Source: JAGLQQ01 sp043806135
GTDB taxonomy: Bacteria > Omnitrophota > Gorgyraeia > B26-G9
DNA: 64,000 nt
Reading direction: 5' to 3'
NCBI GenBank assembly: GCA_043806135.1
Contig: JAZDHG010000098.1
Coordinates: 11,529-75,528, forward strand
Shown here: positions 15,001-21,179 of the stretch, one piece after another
Layout: the number at the start of each line of letters is the position of its first letter
Position numbering within the stretch: the first letter of the stretch is position 1
Made by a program: the position numbers and the translations under genes
Notes under the pieces: model-generated
The model's database searches: none
Seen by the model: the letters and a program-made list of their open reading frames with translations, nothing else
Told to the model about the DNA's origin: nothing

Positions 15001-18000
15001 GGAAAGAGTTAACAGAAGAAGAAGCAAAAACGATTGCCGGAATGACGCAGGATCAGAAAGTGGAATATTATGAGAAAATTGCTGCTGAATATACCCGCCT
15101 GGTTGACTTAAAATATCAGTTTATCAACTCTGAGAGTGCTACTAAAGCGCAGAATAACCCTAATTTCCTGAGAATTAATTTTGATACAATGACAGAAGAA
15201 GATCTTAAGAGCTTGGATATCGGCAATGCAAAGCAGAAAAGGATCCTGATTGATTATAAAAAGTATAAAGCGGAATATATAAAATATTATATGCCAAGTA
15301 AACCTGATGGAAAGCAGATCAATCCGAATATTATAGGTAAGCAAGGTGATCAAATCCGTTTTTCAAAATACGGCCAGGCAAGTTTTTCATCTCCTTATGT
15401 GCGCGGTGAGATTGTCTGGGGTATGGATACGCATCTTGAAATAGATTACGAAGAGACCCCCAATATGCTCCGCACACTTACAGAGTTTAATAGAAATCCA
15501 AAACTGGGTGTTGTTTTAAGCACTATTACAATTTTTGTTGAAAAGTTAAATGCTATCGGTCGGGCTATGGCACTTGCTGAGCAGGCATGGCAGAGCTCAG
15601 TAATGAGAGCTAAAGAAACAGTGGATGTTCTTGGCTATTATGGAAAGGGAATTTACCGCAATGATTTCATGAATAAATATGAAGGGTTGCAGGATGATTA
15701 TGTATCTGAAGATATTGTTACTGCTTTTATGTTTATGCTTTTTGGTTTGATGACTAAGCATGTCAGCTATCTGAAACTGCAATGGAGAATGCCGCCGCCG
15801 CTTAAAAGTATTATTGTTCCGCTTGCCAAGTGGGCAGCTGGAAGCGTGGAATTTCTCTTAAGACGCCAGTTCAAGCGTGTGCTTGCAAGCAGAATAATTC
15901 CATGGAATGAAAAATTTGGGACGATGGTTTCAGCGGCGCATTACTGGAAAAAACCGTTTGTAATCCTAGGGGTTATATCTTTTACAGTAGTTGGTCTTAT
16001 CATGACCGGGCTTTTAATGCCGGTTAACCCGTTCTTGTCATTATCGTTTCCTCTTTTCTGGATTGTTATGGGTGCATTCTTTGCCGAGGCAATAAACTTG
16101 CCGTCCTTTTGGTCTCATTCAGAAAGGGAAGGAAGTTACTTGAAGGGTGTTGGGGCAACATTATGGGGCATTGCAACGAACTTTGTATTTTTTAATATGC
16201 TTATACCGTTATATGTTATTAAAGGCATAAACGAAGGCGTCTGGGCGCGTCCGGTATTTTTGCCCACAGATAAAGAGCTCAAACTTGAAAAGCCGTTAAA
16301 AGCTACTTATGAATATTTCCGAAAAGAATTCGGCAGCTGGCCGGCCAAAATAGCAGCGGTATTACTGCCGATTACAATGCTTGTGGTTCCGGTAACTGTG
16401 ATGCTTTTAGGCACATGGTTCCTGTATTTCTTTGCTTTGGGTGCCTGGGTATTCAGTCCGTATATATTGAGCTTTGCTATCAGAAGCAAGATACTTACAG
16501 TTTTCAATAAATACATAAAGGAAAAATTTGCTAAAAAGGCTATAGATCAAAAGAGAAAGAGCTTTGCACAGGTTTGGACGGAAAACTTCAGACAGGATAT
16601 GTTTGATCAGAATATTTTCAGAGGAGTGTTCTCAGGTATAGGTAATCTTTATATCAGACCTGCTTGGAGAGGAATACATGAACGCTTATTTAAAAAAGGC
16701 AGTTGGTTTGATAGACACTTTTATGTTGTCCCTTCGACTATTCTTAGCTTAGTAGCTTCCGGGCATATTATTGCTATGCTGTGTGCACCGGCAATCTCAG
16801 TTTTAACAACTCCGTTTATTATATTGTTTCTCCTGTATTTCCCGTTGCGTTTACTTTTTACTCCAAAATATGATGAAACAACCTTTACACTTAAAGAGCA
16901 GTGGAAAGAAGCTGGTATAAATTTTAAACCTGCTGATTGGTCCAAAGCACAGGATGCAGGAGCAAGGCCGGCTCGTTATATAATTGAAGCTTTAGCTATT
17001 CTTTTATATTTTCCATTTAGCGGTTGGATGGCAGCAGCTTTTGGTATTACAGCAGTTGTAGAGATTGCGATAGCTAAATTCATTCCGTCGCCGATGTACG
17101 GGCCGGATTTAAGATCAAGATTATTCCGCTATATTGGATGGGGATCTTTGCTGTTATCCGGGTCATTCTTACCTTTAACCGGAGCCGTATCTATAGGATT
17201 TTACGCTCTGGTGATGTTGGCTATTACTGCAGAAATTTTCTGGGCAATATTTAATAAAAAACCATTATTTTCTTTGATCAGAAGCAAGGAACTAAAAAGT
17301 CCAGGGACAGAAGCTACTTTTCAAAAAGGTGAAGATTTCGATTCAAGAGCAAGTCAAACACAACGCGATACTATAGCTGGCTACACGAGAGAGAAAATAA
17401 GATACTATCGTGGTCTTAAATGGGGTGATAGCCTGGTTGATATTGATAATATCAGTACAGAAGTGCTGGATAAAATATTTGCTTCTGTTGAAATAAGAGC
17501 CCTATATGATGCAAATAAAGAAAAGTTAAGAAATATACGCAGGAACAATACTGAATACGAGAGCCTTAAAGAAACAATATGGGCTGGTATTTCAGCGCAG
17601 GAGCAGGAACTTTGGCTGACTGATAACAACAACGATGAAAATCAGGCAAAGCAAGCGCTATATGAATATATGCAGGCATATGACCAGCATATATTGAAAA
17701 GTATGAAATATGAGGCAGAGGAGATAGTTCTGCCTGCTGTTTTAAATAGCCTGACTTCAGACATGAGGGCAATCAGAAGAATTAAGGCAGGGGTAACAAG
17801 CGGAGAGCTTGAGCAGCAGGTTTTAGATAGCAAAGCAGCTGACTTAAGAGAAAAATTTTGGAACGCTTTACCAGTTGAAATACAGCAATATCTGCTGTTT
17901 ACAAATAATTTTGACAGGGAAGCTGTTTTAGATCAGCTAATGAAAAAGCTTGAAGAAGTTACTAACGATAAAATTAAAGCTGATTTTAATAGAATCAAGG

Positions 18001-20414
18001 ACTATATTGTTCCTCAAATAGTAGGACGCTACAAACGACAGTTGATTGATGTTATAACTGGCAGGGTAGAGAAAAACAGCATTTTAAATTTTTATTATGT
18101 GGATAGTCTAATGAATATTCTTGATGAGATAACAAGTTATGACAAGCAAGCATCAATTGATTTGTTGTTTGGATTGCTTTTGAGAGGGTTGCATAATTCA
18201 TTAATTCCGGATATTAAACCCAAAGTCATAATTGAAAAATTAATAGATAAGGGGTTAGATGAAGGACAGCTTGCTAAGATCAATTGGCTTACCGAGGTGT
18301 TGAGTAATGAAGAGATTGTCAATTTTGTAAGATTGAACAGAACTAGTATTAGAATGGCTAAGTATGATAATGATTTAATACGAGAAATTGAATTGACCAG
18401 AGAATTGCTGGATTTGGTTGAAGGTATTAATCCGGATGTTTTAAATAAGCTTAAGAGTATTTTTGAATCAGATGAGGAAGCACAAGCTTATCTATTCACA
18501 AGCTTGGATATAATAATTATCAAAGGAGCAATTAAAAACATAAATGAATTCAATAATTTAAAAGAGAATGAAACAAGCAAACAATTATTCAATGAATTTG
18601 TATCTTCAAACTGGCAATATTTCTTAAGTGCTCATTTTTCAAATGACAATAATGCTGAGAAGTATTTAAAAGCTGCTTCCTGGGATATGTTGCCTTTAGA
18701 TATAAAGGAAGCATATCTAGATATTGCTAAAGGTGATTTAGAATTAGCAAAAAAACTAGCTGTTGAAGGAAAAGGATGCAGTTACGCTACAGTATTAGGA
18801 ACAGCTAAAGATAAAATTAAAAAAATATCGGAGGGATTGAAATCAATTAATAATGAAGAAAGAGATGATTTGCTGCGCTGGTTATCATCTGTTGGCGGAA
18901 TTCAGGAAGTACAGACTGTTGAATCAGCATGGCTTCTCCAAAGGATAATAATAATGCTCGATGCAAATAAAGATAATTTTAAGGGTTTATTTAATGCAGA
19001 TGATTTAAACATATTTATAATTGAGTTAATTATTGCTAGCTCTGGAATTACTTCAAGAAGGTCCGAAATTGAGCAGGAATTGAGATTAGTTGTTAACACT
19101 TATTTAGCAATTCTTAATGAGGGGCTTGATATAGATGCGTATATATTAAGCAAAGATGAACAGGGTCTTAAGAATAAATTGGTGAATACAGCGATTTTCT
19201 TATTTGGTAAAGTACTTGATGATTATCTTAATTTCGAGAAATTGGCCTCTAATTATGGGCAGATAACTAATGAAATTAAAGAAGCATATCTTAATCAGCT
19301 TTATGCGGATTACGGGTTGACCGGTGTTGAGCCTATGCCGGTATGGATGTCTGAAATTGCGCGTGCACTTAAAAACCATATTTTAGACAGGCCATATCCT
19401 ACATTTGATGGTTTTGTAAAGGAAATCTTTGATGCTTTAAAAGCGAAATTACCCAATGATTCAGGTAAGCCTGGCGCACCGGTCACTTCTGCAGATTCGC
19501 CTGATAATCCAAATGCTCCTGCCCCTGGTACAGGTACAGAAGTTGTTTATCAGGAAAGTACAGCGGATACTGGTACAACAGGAGCAGAATCTAAAGTTGA
19601 AGAGATTATTGACTTAACACCTGAGATGATGGTTAGACCTGAAGAGGATAAAATTATTGACCTTGTAGATGTTGTTGAAGAACGTGAATTACCGGTTCCG
19701 GATAAGGGAGACATAACTGAAGAGGAAGCTCTTGAAGGGGATGTTGATTTAGTTGCGTATAGGAAATCATTAGAAGAACCTGACCAGGCTGTTATGGATG
19801 CTTTAGATGAAATCCTTATTAATGAGCCGATGGCTGAAGAACCTGATCTGGATGCTGCTGTAAATATAATGGAAACATATCTTATGGAGATAGAACGTCA
19901 ATTAGGCGAAGAAACGCGTAATGGATTTAGAGACTTTGTGGAGGAGTTTGGCTTTGGTGATTTAATAAAAACGCAAACAGAGCAGATTGTGAGATTATTG
20001 CTTATACTCTATATGGTTAGTAAAGAAGTAACGATTAATATATTTGATTTACCCGATGATCCGGCTGGTTTTATAAATGCCATGGAACATCTCAATATTA
20101 ATTATAAAGCGATTGAAGATGAGATTATTAACACTGATTTGAATGTTAAGGCAAAACTTGAAAGCGGGCAATCAGTAGGACTCTTTAATGGTTTATTAGA
20201 GATAAGGGTTAATGAAAGAGGTCAAGATAAGGTTTTGGTATTAACAGTTTCAGAGTCTGCTGACAAAGAAAAGATCATTGACTTAACACCGGAGATGATC
20301 ATTAAGCCTGAAGCTCAAAAGGCTACTGAAGACGCTTTAGATAAGGCAATACCCGGAATTGAGAAAAAATTAACGCTTGAAGATACCAGAGAGCTTATTG
20401 GTAATGCAATTTAG
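6..20414 (+). CDS. Giant modular membrane protein with toroid domain, repeat array and GT48-like glucan synthase core (5' partial)
   Basis: The frame is open to the left edge. The Met at base 6 has no properly spaced ribosome site and no signal peptide follows, so the gene probably starts upstream. Visible order: mixed N-terminal region (1-870); (alpha/alpha)-toroid domain (about 886-1330, F-T-Y-D-x-A-L near 903); coiled coil (about 1345-1530); divergent beta repeats (about 1840-3720) with M-V-G-E-T-Y-L-Y and D-N-x-G-R signatures; a membrane segment near 4020-4055; helical region; hydrophobic pair (4647-4699). A glycosyltransferase-like core follows at about 4835-5240, with LPTFSIFI at 4835, WANYR at 4955, RGE at 5133, D5141, EE at 5149 and SEDI at 5234. 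About six membrane segments lie between 5316 and 5750, then a helical tail. Core motifs align by eye with FKS/callose synthases (GT48); a GT2/GT84 relative is the alternative. Activity is inferred. A PilZ gene follows. Confidence 0.75.
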   Translation: MINNKDGGHFAVAENPALQGELKDLGNLHFYFRDTGKEINARDKRLYELIQKDIADKTTKAADIEIWIGKKGTPGAKPYIPTIKDDLTKKEKQLVFDSLLDISNVQHLLHFYKFPTQLEKRDEFGRGQEFTSPTEIREHQEKGFPFDIWIEKRDTQEKLIRIFGPQSKDWQQFVKPPDPTDKDRTYIQFKPDFLDLVNKSSVVNKKELIRLWEDSERTGDYAYRLHFGSVAASKTLEGVNSYALARALQLEVADKILSNLDIEAQQGLINRANSEGIVSLGPNVPVKGVAGQIPENPMMKKSPYIGAIVVQREGNPVKVNTYFQSENLNQNYAEELKLPRLEKTGFDIVYYFYKDSQGNIQHRRMHFLSYNRQGKLVEVNARSAHDIIVLETDKKAEENGDWSKSDVLWFGKNATNKEILNVSIGTLMHQIAVENAHKTAKQLKRRMVFEAVLLPINVLGGYGVGGIVSKLSQPWAQAGIRLIYDMLFTAWELPTGAKMQGPPSKDTVETFISSYLFFTQGPGKNREQKGLEFITTEDKSGNLTITDEEFRTYVENQKKDTKSPLNLWLTMAMDDEASKGFVKYVQGQRKFAIAMFSIGILDNLARLNTESYNTPGNAFKDILASRYFSLTGEVNVLAVIGAIAGNDVLGAGVHMGAFREGWGNFWENYLNFFGVTVDAKAVINTLSTLFTKDGSKVFEYTPEVPQRRAFSLYFLGFPIMTYFDLKNTEGFINSSTSFAFEMESSKNPFNKKWWKDKVTQYTEDEFKQLKLVPLGKVKAEGENGQPIWRVYYINADTGGIVFLGDKGYKSKLQRLKDDVQLFDRFMSLIGEGGGRIEKKSYDAGAVVEIKRTTPSQQQSSQQPIPDLTGKMLSFALNVRHPLTGVSPSHVYDTKATANNINWAFTYDMALQSLGFSAGGLSKESDALLDYFVQNRWLYRYEEKGKFNGGVYNAIDISQLPTDTQKPIADFRNDAGNSNWVAAALIKGAMRHVSDPNAWQAVLDEQREDRQKASANFIKTGDINKIFEGRGETQWRFLGLRTTKLKVFLESLDVKGKQYLSQAEKIAESLISLQDKDGGIRHGPTELNIKSTEENINAFGLFMMLHDVTGESKYKDAAKKILQWLPKVYDTTQGMFLRGMQNKSKEDQPAKWEVDHIYATDANALAIIVIGPQILDKLKSKNEYISADKIMGSLADRKVELLTESGDKILGYDYTDKVGRGDRDAVISPEMTAHVVKAHKVMSRYYAEQGEDLIADIHAKQAESLLTSIQQLAVNSLLGISFPDSTLPKDAIGGQIKRYHDSNFNTVSLASLNSLWIVLAKEDVNPFDVRANDQVPLMPVSISEEKGFNAEIIKQKTTIQTLLIRKQNDPKSWTDNDELELNQSIEKINEMIREYTKGAIFTATEEDETTLKRIIELLSNKAKGIQLTDAEIKELEQKKASHPYYEGWIRLSALSEKKFIMSKFEQIKQLLTKKAKEMQLKELGQELDRQTGVEEKKRLQEEIQKLKDKIAISEELKDQKFVVLINETIDGYFGKGEEKSVERESTRNRFFGKLSNTPAEDVVVGLIEKLYGKNRLLSEDIFKGVYQYFNAEDNSVVTVTLIAPAQAIEVERIKREKEQETAAKQYKLLDEGGVIITDKSTGRLIEIRVGDKQKGVDVLGDFLGRIKNMVAADEINAAQMQKIMRDRWVFTIPKTSSQAVDINGQKQDQDITVTLVFPYHSEYVREETNLRTGESELRIFNYGLLDRVITRDKITVMKYNDLDVEISSDVYVNETGEIIKDAKEGSYLQKTETVAFDTKDVDPVSKAVSPVVIKKVTDPASHAVKYEVYKDYELPVMTFSEKYVTIIEFDEWGREKTSRTYVNTGSLDKPRWGKQPVLSSEVLPLVGELDVKGRPATWDKNSKWSSKLVIDHERNKHFVEVRDQYGRLIKKYDGKMEEKPGAEQNKLQVIPYGANQPFEIDARDPQGRRFVVEKETSFYHKYEERFAALGVDASVMNLLGLQGTAMVGETYLYEFNPKTGQGKRVSEDPVGRSVAQVQRPQKTGIEKYFDDQGNVLLQMSAPRQKLVWQQVIDNQGRKVTDYYGYLVDAQGRRVTDISKYKGDIDKLRFVREKVSYSIYTIGQLNVLRKQYPKLYDELKTELKNLNVDIESEQFLKDLISQGKIDVALMGVTFSYDDKTKAPIELAAFSTVQKNEKNKYISDGGEVLVISKDTQKKEATQQIIDSEGRIKLKYNGRFDSKAKRFIREKITKFFYTYEDRFAGEYFINPEFARDMKILGLYGVAMVGETFTYDDTTGRQSKEPIAYSFLRTFKDGNYVDNEGNILVQMTNANQHMSRQDVINNQGHTIIRYLGKLIDPETKEFEKAQSSRFFYSTQQLEEFSQNEKTKGLYTQLIKEYAALGWDIESPAFKADLNRYGKFGVALIGATYIYDQENDKEVALMSVSRIKKNEQGAHIDAQGNVLVEMKNIINNLHWQELIDNSGRIQVKYDGVVIDGQFIRNQKTYYFYDYASYDAYRKAHPELKAELDAWEEKLTKLKKVNVQGIMDELGRRNIALFGFTYLYDEANAVAEDVIKELGLNSDNKELLNDIKNEVFAIAQPDKQKSQLAVKKLTELLGSKYNFIITDQKLEGIVKDSRLKLAASTKYSQVADTEALAFSSLNVMQGDGTDVKDYFSEKEGEKGNISVQNVRLKQQLTWEEIKDNFGRPVKVYDYQLGKDKKYHPIKVSNYYYVYQDRFSKLGVTERAMNEMGRLGFAMVGETYLLKRDSKEALVSVSVMVPHKNTTGSKFNDYFNKRGEMIIELDNQRTHLVWREVKDAHGRVLVSIDGNKENGIFKPQKATRFYYDFEKRVFDSIATKMEKDWAKLGITKDKMGVEMLNAMSRLGKFDIATLGSTYLYDGRYEYGINPDLDQLNESENRLLAVSILGKFEKNEYEKNVPAGETDYINDAGYVKAMIYDAKTKLLWVGLKDNKGDIRVKYAGYEYMNPQTKQDEFKWVWVSRINYNWPDELENLGALGIAYDSKTYFYYDPPAGKKIERVDFHKLAPEITELVIRNGKNDLEDILKKKLAPYVQGKHHARKIIKEIQDLPKIDDNQAKSNAIMDILVKYFSHNINYEFGEGDYLVTESQIVPFNYDPNDPKKKLEFIDKKGNVIFHMHQVKRNLDYQEVKDNKGRIIILFDGDLEPGKKFDLRYQVFNRNIMSFSYFEDNDLDAVGISNRGEAFFSRTNEETLQGLSLTTLEKAKAAFRVYRGTLRGDQLLKFDQAVKKAGGEDAVAAKFHKAVLTILKSNYSEPKNILRFISPADIAENIFIQRNSYNLDDFLEMHLAGMCSGLFEDKVSRSWLVEIDKEFFWDTSSEQNKKKWLTRNGNDKSAAKEALFKYMKWDRLTNDVKQQWLARYENNEARAKEAFYKDNLTSIDRYINAEGSIQYEGEEHWRSDITKDGRPMSTKADVHYRKIKDKLGRVMNHIWGYWDKQSDFRGIMQLRARFDTLYGKFGIADVTTAFLTEQGWTLFNYSKAVNLEYETGAVDYAVVKTLVPEDKKEALKMDESRAAPLEKKFEDSWVLFRLPKPRAELIRELINIRPSTAQGDIADKIIDKMIKDKYYKEGFTDEEDVVAFFEKEGIKLDFKTDSEFISRLYRGLQHRTATIAVAPKGDAAERPKVIQMWMEIKNKKGELEIIFNGYVDRISEAGKKGQIKQIELEKTYVTFLEYLEKKNMGLSQRSSTFDFNPNFMKNGQSTEKMLKQFKAKISLRASTDQLILLPDGTMVYDMKDTSKDKLALVRTLYYPDGRIKFQISKKMMGEDPRWRIDVFDERQNLVATLRDDTSRTPEEVISNLGNIENWRPYEIHHSVHTEYAHTFVLTDMVGETGISTFAGQKALLLSNGKPLIKGTNIHQNIGLSQKEHFSDKAVPYEETKYINRQLWWLYFDKFQNNFINQVGNIGKHQLERFNIKLTSERFRDEQLFADLLQEANAQKAKDDIQQGAAVKVSYLKDGQMQEVEIAPRGLGFKIKKIFDYKIQVPFTGWYVFWWTMPLALGIYLLGANRITSWWWGRKARKAKEKGRNNINRMCEDEIKDLLLPDKKNAKELEKTDAVNIASQIVDRRRRVKSFMDEAEVEEFLGKLGVTAETISRIMDNIVVADIIPDFYNDANLRLQQVNRMNEQELAKLLMQAGVEKETALNASEAFVKELADKKPFIKALGQNGFETLDQVKAFLRDHGIAYKILNTIFGSGDLLRAPPRSAQSRQQVIDELQEILAAADISLDELNKVLSEKLPDPKDSFDSTLTPPIALIVKNLLDEEGLGLLTREQFKEVINELIEKLRNNKRIPSAIDYYVIEECIDKAFSPIVKQYLMDLDPNNELEGEYERLIKMRLSEVLSVMIKNPYGIRKKESGTYKGEYEIEEPEMIGLDKDNALKKEAFDGEPAPFTLRFQAWQSVFLLPYYPYKLGSALASRSTLTRYLFRKSFALYMDKRANEILPLMRLHVQLWRAIIVDQIQGKLEPYRRNNIGINERLIDDPTILFGQEDMDDLFRYYEDPINELNINLSQEVGNIKNQPDEKTASDYIQKLVDSKLKPAVDKALNEHESFIGTYRLGWLAFWHELMTPFRALYSKWTGKEQRFWTEGTEKGPAGLKSKKGKRFWQQTMIVTAFFNFIMGYIVIEYAIAWGIALGFPLGLVFIFSVLPFLIFMPLTYFSIKEMGVTFVSWLTERRQKIAPINNWVWGWSRSRLKNHLDKIFIDTNGELKIEDYSGKTRVQVWNEGVEHLFEIAKISETERNDYLFGLEDMINAASVRSKLNRMKLAKPKNKEARQRLRRWIAGYLRYKPGIEGFERLPTFSIFILNGGGDEAYYFFADDLLKRRVEKGVIEDTTHLQYLKNRYDDEFDNLMHLIDTKWNVLKSLLDKNDAKVISEFVESIRDLSFGQEIDVTQIRAKLTDQESINEFDSLVEMIEDWANYRLSTTWRWTQSHKYMRQRYYEYIENYYQNELFKILKMERDGKELTEEEAKTIAGMTQDQKVEYYEKIAAEYTRLVDLKYQFINSESATKAQNNPNFLRINFDTMTEEDLKSLDIGNAKQKRILIDYKKYKAEYIKYYMPSKPDGKQINPNIIGKQGDQIRFSKYGQASFSSPYVRGEIVWGMDTHLEIDYEETPNMLRTLTEFNRNPKLGVVLSTITIFVEKLNAIGRAMALAEQAWQSSVMRAKETVDVLGYYGKGIYRNDFMNKYEGLQDDYVSEDIVTAFMFMLFGLMTKHVSYLKLQWRMPPPLKSIIVPLAKWAAGSVEFLLRRQFKRVLASRIIPWNEKFGTMVSAAHYWKKPFVILGVISFTVVGLIMTGLLMPVNPFLSLSFPLFWIVMGAFFAEAINLPSFWSHSEREGSYLKGVGATLWGIATNFVFFNMLIPLYVIKGINEGVWARPVFLPTDKELKLEKPLKATYEYFRKEFGSWPAKIAAVLLPITMLVVPVTVMLLGTWFLYFFALGAWVFSPYILSFAIRSKILTVFNKYIKEKFAKKAIDQKRKSFAQVWTENFRQDMFDQNIFRGVFSGIGNLYIRPAWRGIHERLFKKGSWFDRHFYVVPSTILSLVASGHIIAMLCAPAISVLTTPFIILFLLYFPLRLLFTPKYDETTFTLKEQWKEAGINFKPADWSKAQDAGARPARYIIEALAILLYFPFSGWMAAAFGITAVVEIAIAKFIPSPMYGPDLRSRLFRYIGWGSLLLSGSFLPLTGAVSIGFYALVMLAITAEIFWAIFNKKPLFSLIRSKELKSPGTEATFQKGEDFDSRASQTQRDTIAGYTREKIRYYRGLKWGDSLVDIDNISTEVLDKIFASVEIRALYDANKEKLRNIRRNNTEYESLKETIWAGISAQEQELWLTDNNNDENQAKQALYEYMQAYDQHILKSMKYEAEEIVLPAVLNSLTSDMRAIRRIKAGVTSGELEQQVLDSKAADLREKFWNALPVEIQQYLLFTNNFDREAVLDQLMKKLEEVTNDKIKADFNRIKDYIVPQIVGRYKRQLIDVITGRVEKNSILNFYYVDSLMNILDEITSYDKQASIDLLFGLLLRGLHNSLIPDIKPKVIIEKLIDKGLDEGQLAKINWLTEVLSNEEIVNFVRLNRTSIRMAKYDNDLIREIELTRELLDLVEGINPDVLNKLKSIFESDEEAQAYLFTSLDIIIIKGAIKNINEFNNLKENETSKQLFNEFVSSNWQYFLSAHFSNDNNAEKYLKAASWDMLPLDIKEAYLDIAKGDLELAKKLAVEGKGCSYATVLGTAKDKIKKISEGLKSINNEERDDLLRWLSSVGGIQEVQTVESAWLLQRIIIMLDANKDNFKGLFNADDLNIFIIELIIASSGITSRRSEIEQELRLVVNTYLAILNEGLDIDAYILSKDEQGLKNKLVNTAIFLFGKVLDDYLNFEKLASNYGQITNEIKEAYLNQLYADYGLTGVEPMPVWMSEIARALKNHILDRPYPTFDGFVKEIFDALKAKLPNDSGKPGAPVTSADSPDNPNAPAPGTGTEVVYQESTADTGTTGAESKVEEIIDLTPEMMVRPEEDKIIDLVDVVEERELPVPDKGDITEEEALEGDVDLVAYRKSLEEPDQAVMDALDEILINEPMAEEPDLDAAVNIMETYLMEIERQLGEETRNGFRDFVEEFGFGDLIKTQTEQIVRLLLILYMVSKEVTINIFDLPDDPAGFINAMEHLNINYKAIEDEIINTDLNVKAKLESGQSVGLFNGLLEIRVNERGQDKVLVLTVSESADKEKIIDLTPEMIIKPEAQKATEDALDKAIPGIEKKLTLEDTRELIGNAI

Positions 20415-20420
20415 AAAAAG

Positions 20421-20449
20421 AGTAGCGAGTAGCAAGGAGCAAGTAGCGA
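20421..20449. repeat. Heptad array, consensus AGTAGCN
   Basis: Four consecutive 7-base units of the form AGTAGCN (one with AGGAGCA) start 7 bases after the stop of the giant gene. A second array with the same word lies at 57072. A looser CGAAGAC-type heptad run follows to about base 20480. Confidence 0.7.
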
Positions 20450-20482
20450 GAAAAAAGAACGAAGACCGAAGGACGAGAAATA

Positions 20483-20517
20483 AGTTATGAATGACGAATT
20501 ATGAATTATGAGTGAAA
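20483..20517. repeat. Heptad array, consensus ARTTATG
   Basis: Units AGTTATG, AATGACG, AATTATG, AATTATG and AGTGAAA follow each other with an exact 7-base period. The same word family recurs at 38192 and 57150. Confidence 0.7.
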
Positions 20518-20579
20518 AGCTGAGGTATTGTAGCAAAAGTAACAGAATAAGAAAAACAAAGACACGAGAGAGTATTTTT

Positions 20580-20614
20580 TACTATCAGCCATGAGCTATT
20601 AGCTATCAGCTGAT
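20580..20614. repeat. Heptad array, consensus AGCTATN
   Basis: Five units with a 7-base period, including AGCCATG, AGCTATT, AGCTATC and AGCTGAT, end just upstream of the PilZ ribosome binding site. An inverted copy lies near 30670 and a decayed one near 31752. Confidence 0.7.
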
Positions 20615-20629
20615 TACGGAGTAATCACA

Positions 20630-20989
20630 ATGGATAAAGAAAGACGTTACAGCATAAGAAAAGAAGCACGCAATATTTCCGTAAGCCTGCGTCCGCTTGA
20701 CCCTAGCGTGTGGTTTCGTTGCTGGAATGGAACAGAATGTATTATACGTGATATGAGTATGGTCGGAGTAGGAGTATTTTCAAAAGAGAATATACCTCAA
20801 GGGACGCCTTTGAGCGTTGATTTGCGTCTTGGCGAAAGTGCCGCTACCATCCGTATTTTCGGAAAAGTGGCATGGGTTATAAAGGAAGAAAACTGCTTCA
20901 GATCCGGAGTGAGCTTTTCCTGGTGGAAGGATGACCAGGACAAAAAAATCGCCGGCACCTTTCTTGAAAAACTATCGTCTATTAACTGA
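20630..20989 (+). CDS. Stand-alone PilZ domain protein (putative c-di-GMP receptor)
   Basis: This 119-residue protein is essentially one PilZ domain. The N-terminal arginine motif is seen as ERRYSIRKEAR (RxxxR, about residues 4-14). The second ligand motif D-x-S-x-x-G is seen as RDMSMVGVG (about 41-49), followed by the expected small beta barrel and a terminal helix. PilZ domains bind cyclic di-GMP and commonly switch glycan synthases or motility. The start is supported by GGAGT 7 bases before the ATG. The gene directly follows the giant glycosyltransferase-like ORF on the same strand. By analogy with cellulose synthase, where PilZ controls the transferase, it may regulate that protein; this is inference. 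Both ligand motifs look intact. Confidence 0.85.
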   Translation: MDKERRYSIRKEARNISVSLRPLDPSVWFRCWNGTECIIRDMSMVGVGVFSKENIPQGTPLSVDLRLGESAATIRIFGKVAWVIKEENCFRSGVSFSWWKDDQDKKIAGTFLEKLSSIN

Positions 20990-21056
20990 AAGATGTAATT
21001 CTCTAGCATAAGACAGTTTTTCAACCCCAATCCTAAATCCACAATCTCATGATTTC

Positions 21057-21086
21057 TTGACACCCCCCACCAATTCAATCTAAAAT
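21057..21086 (+). promoter_or_regulatory. Possible sigma-70 promoter before the RAYT gene
   Basis: TTGACA (21057-21062) and TAAAAT (21081-21086) are separated by 18 bases, with the REP-like palindrome starting immediately downstream. This is plausible but could be chance in AT-rich DNA. Confidence 0.35.
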
Positions 21087-21091
21087 ATAGC

Positions 21092-21128
21092 TAACCCAAT
21101 TCTGACACCGGGAGTCAGAATTGGGTTA
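21092..21128. repeat. REP-like palindrome, left of the RAYT gene
   Basis: Perfect 15-bp stem: TAACCCAATTCTGAC pairs with GTCAGAATTGGGTTA around a 7-base loop. The core TCTGAC/GTCAGA and the AACC/GGTT ends recur in the palindrome just after the transposase gene, as expected for the substrate of a REP-associated transposase. There is no T-run, so it is not an obvious terminator. Confidence 0.8.
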
Positions 21129-21179
21129 AATGGATGATTTTGGATATAGGGGAATTATTGATTTAGGAAAGGAGCTGGT

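Larger units (their letters stand above)
20415..20629. other. Intergenic spacer made largely of heptad words
   Basis: No gene is seen here. Three short degenerate 7-base tandem arrays fill much of the spacer (listed separately). No poly-T hairpin terminator follows the giant gene, so read-through into the PilZ gene is possible. Confidence 0.6.

Noticed and set aside
15402..15716. Assignment of the giant protein core to GT84 (cyclic beta-1,2-glucan synthase)
   Set aside because: GKGIY at 5213 first suggested GT84, but the surrounding RGE, EE and SED motifs and their order fit GT48 better; retained as the alternative.
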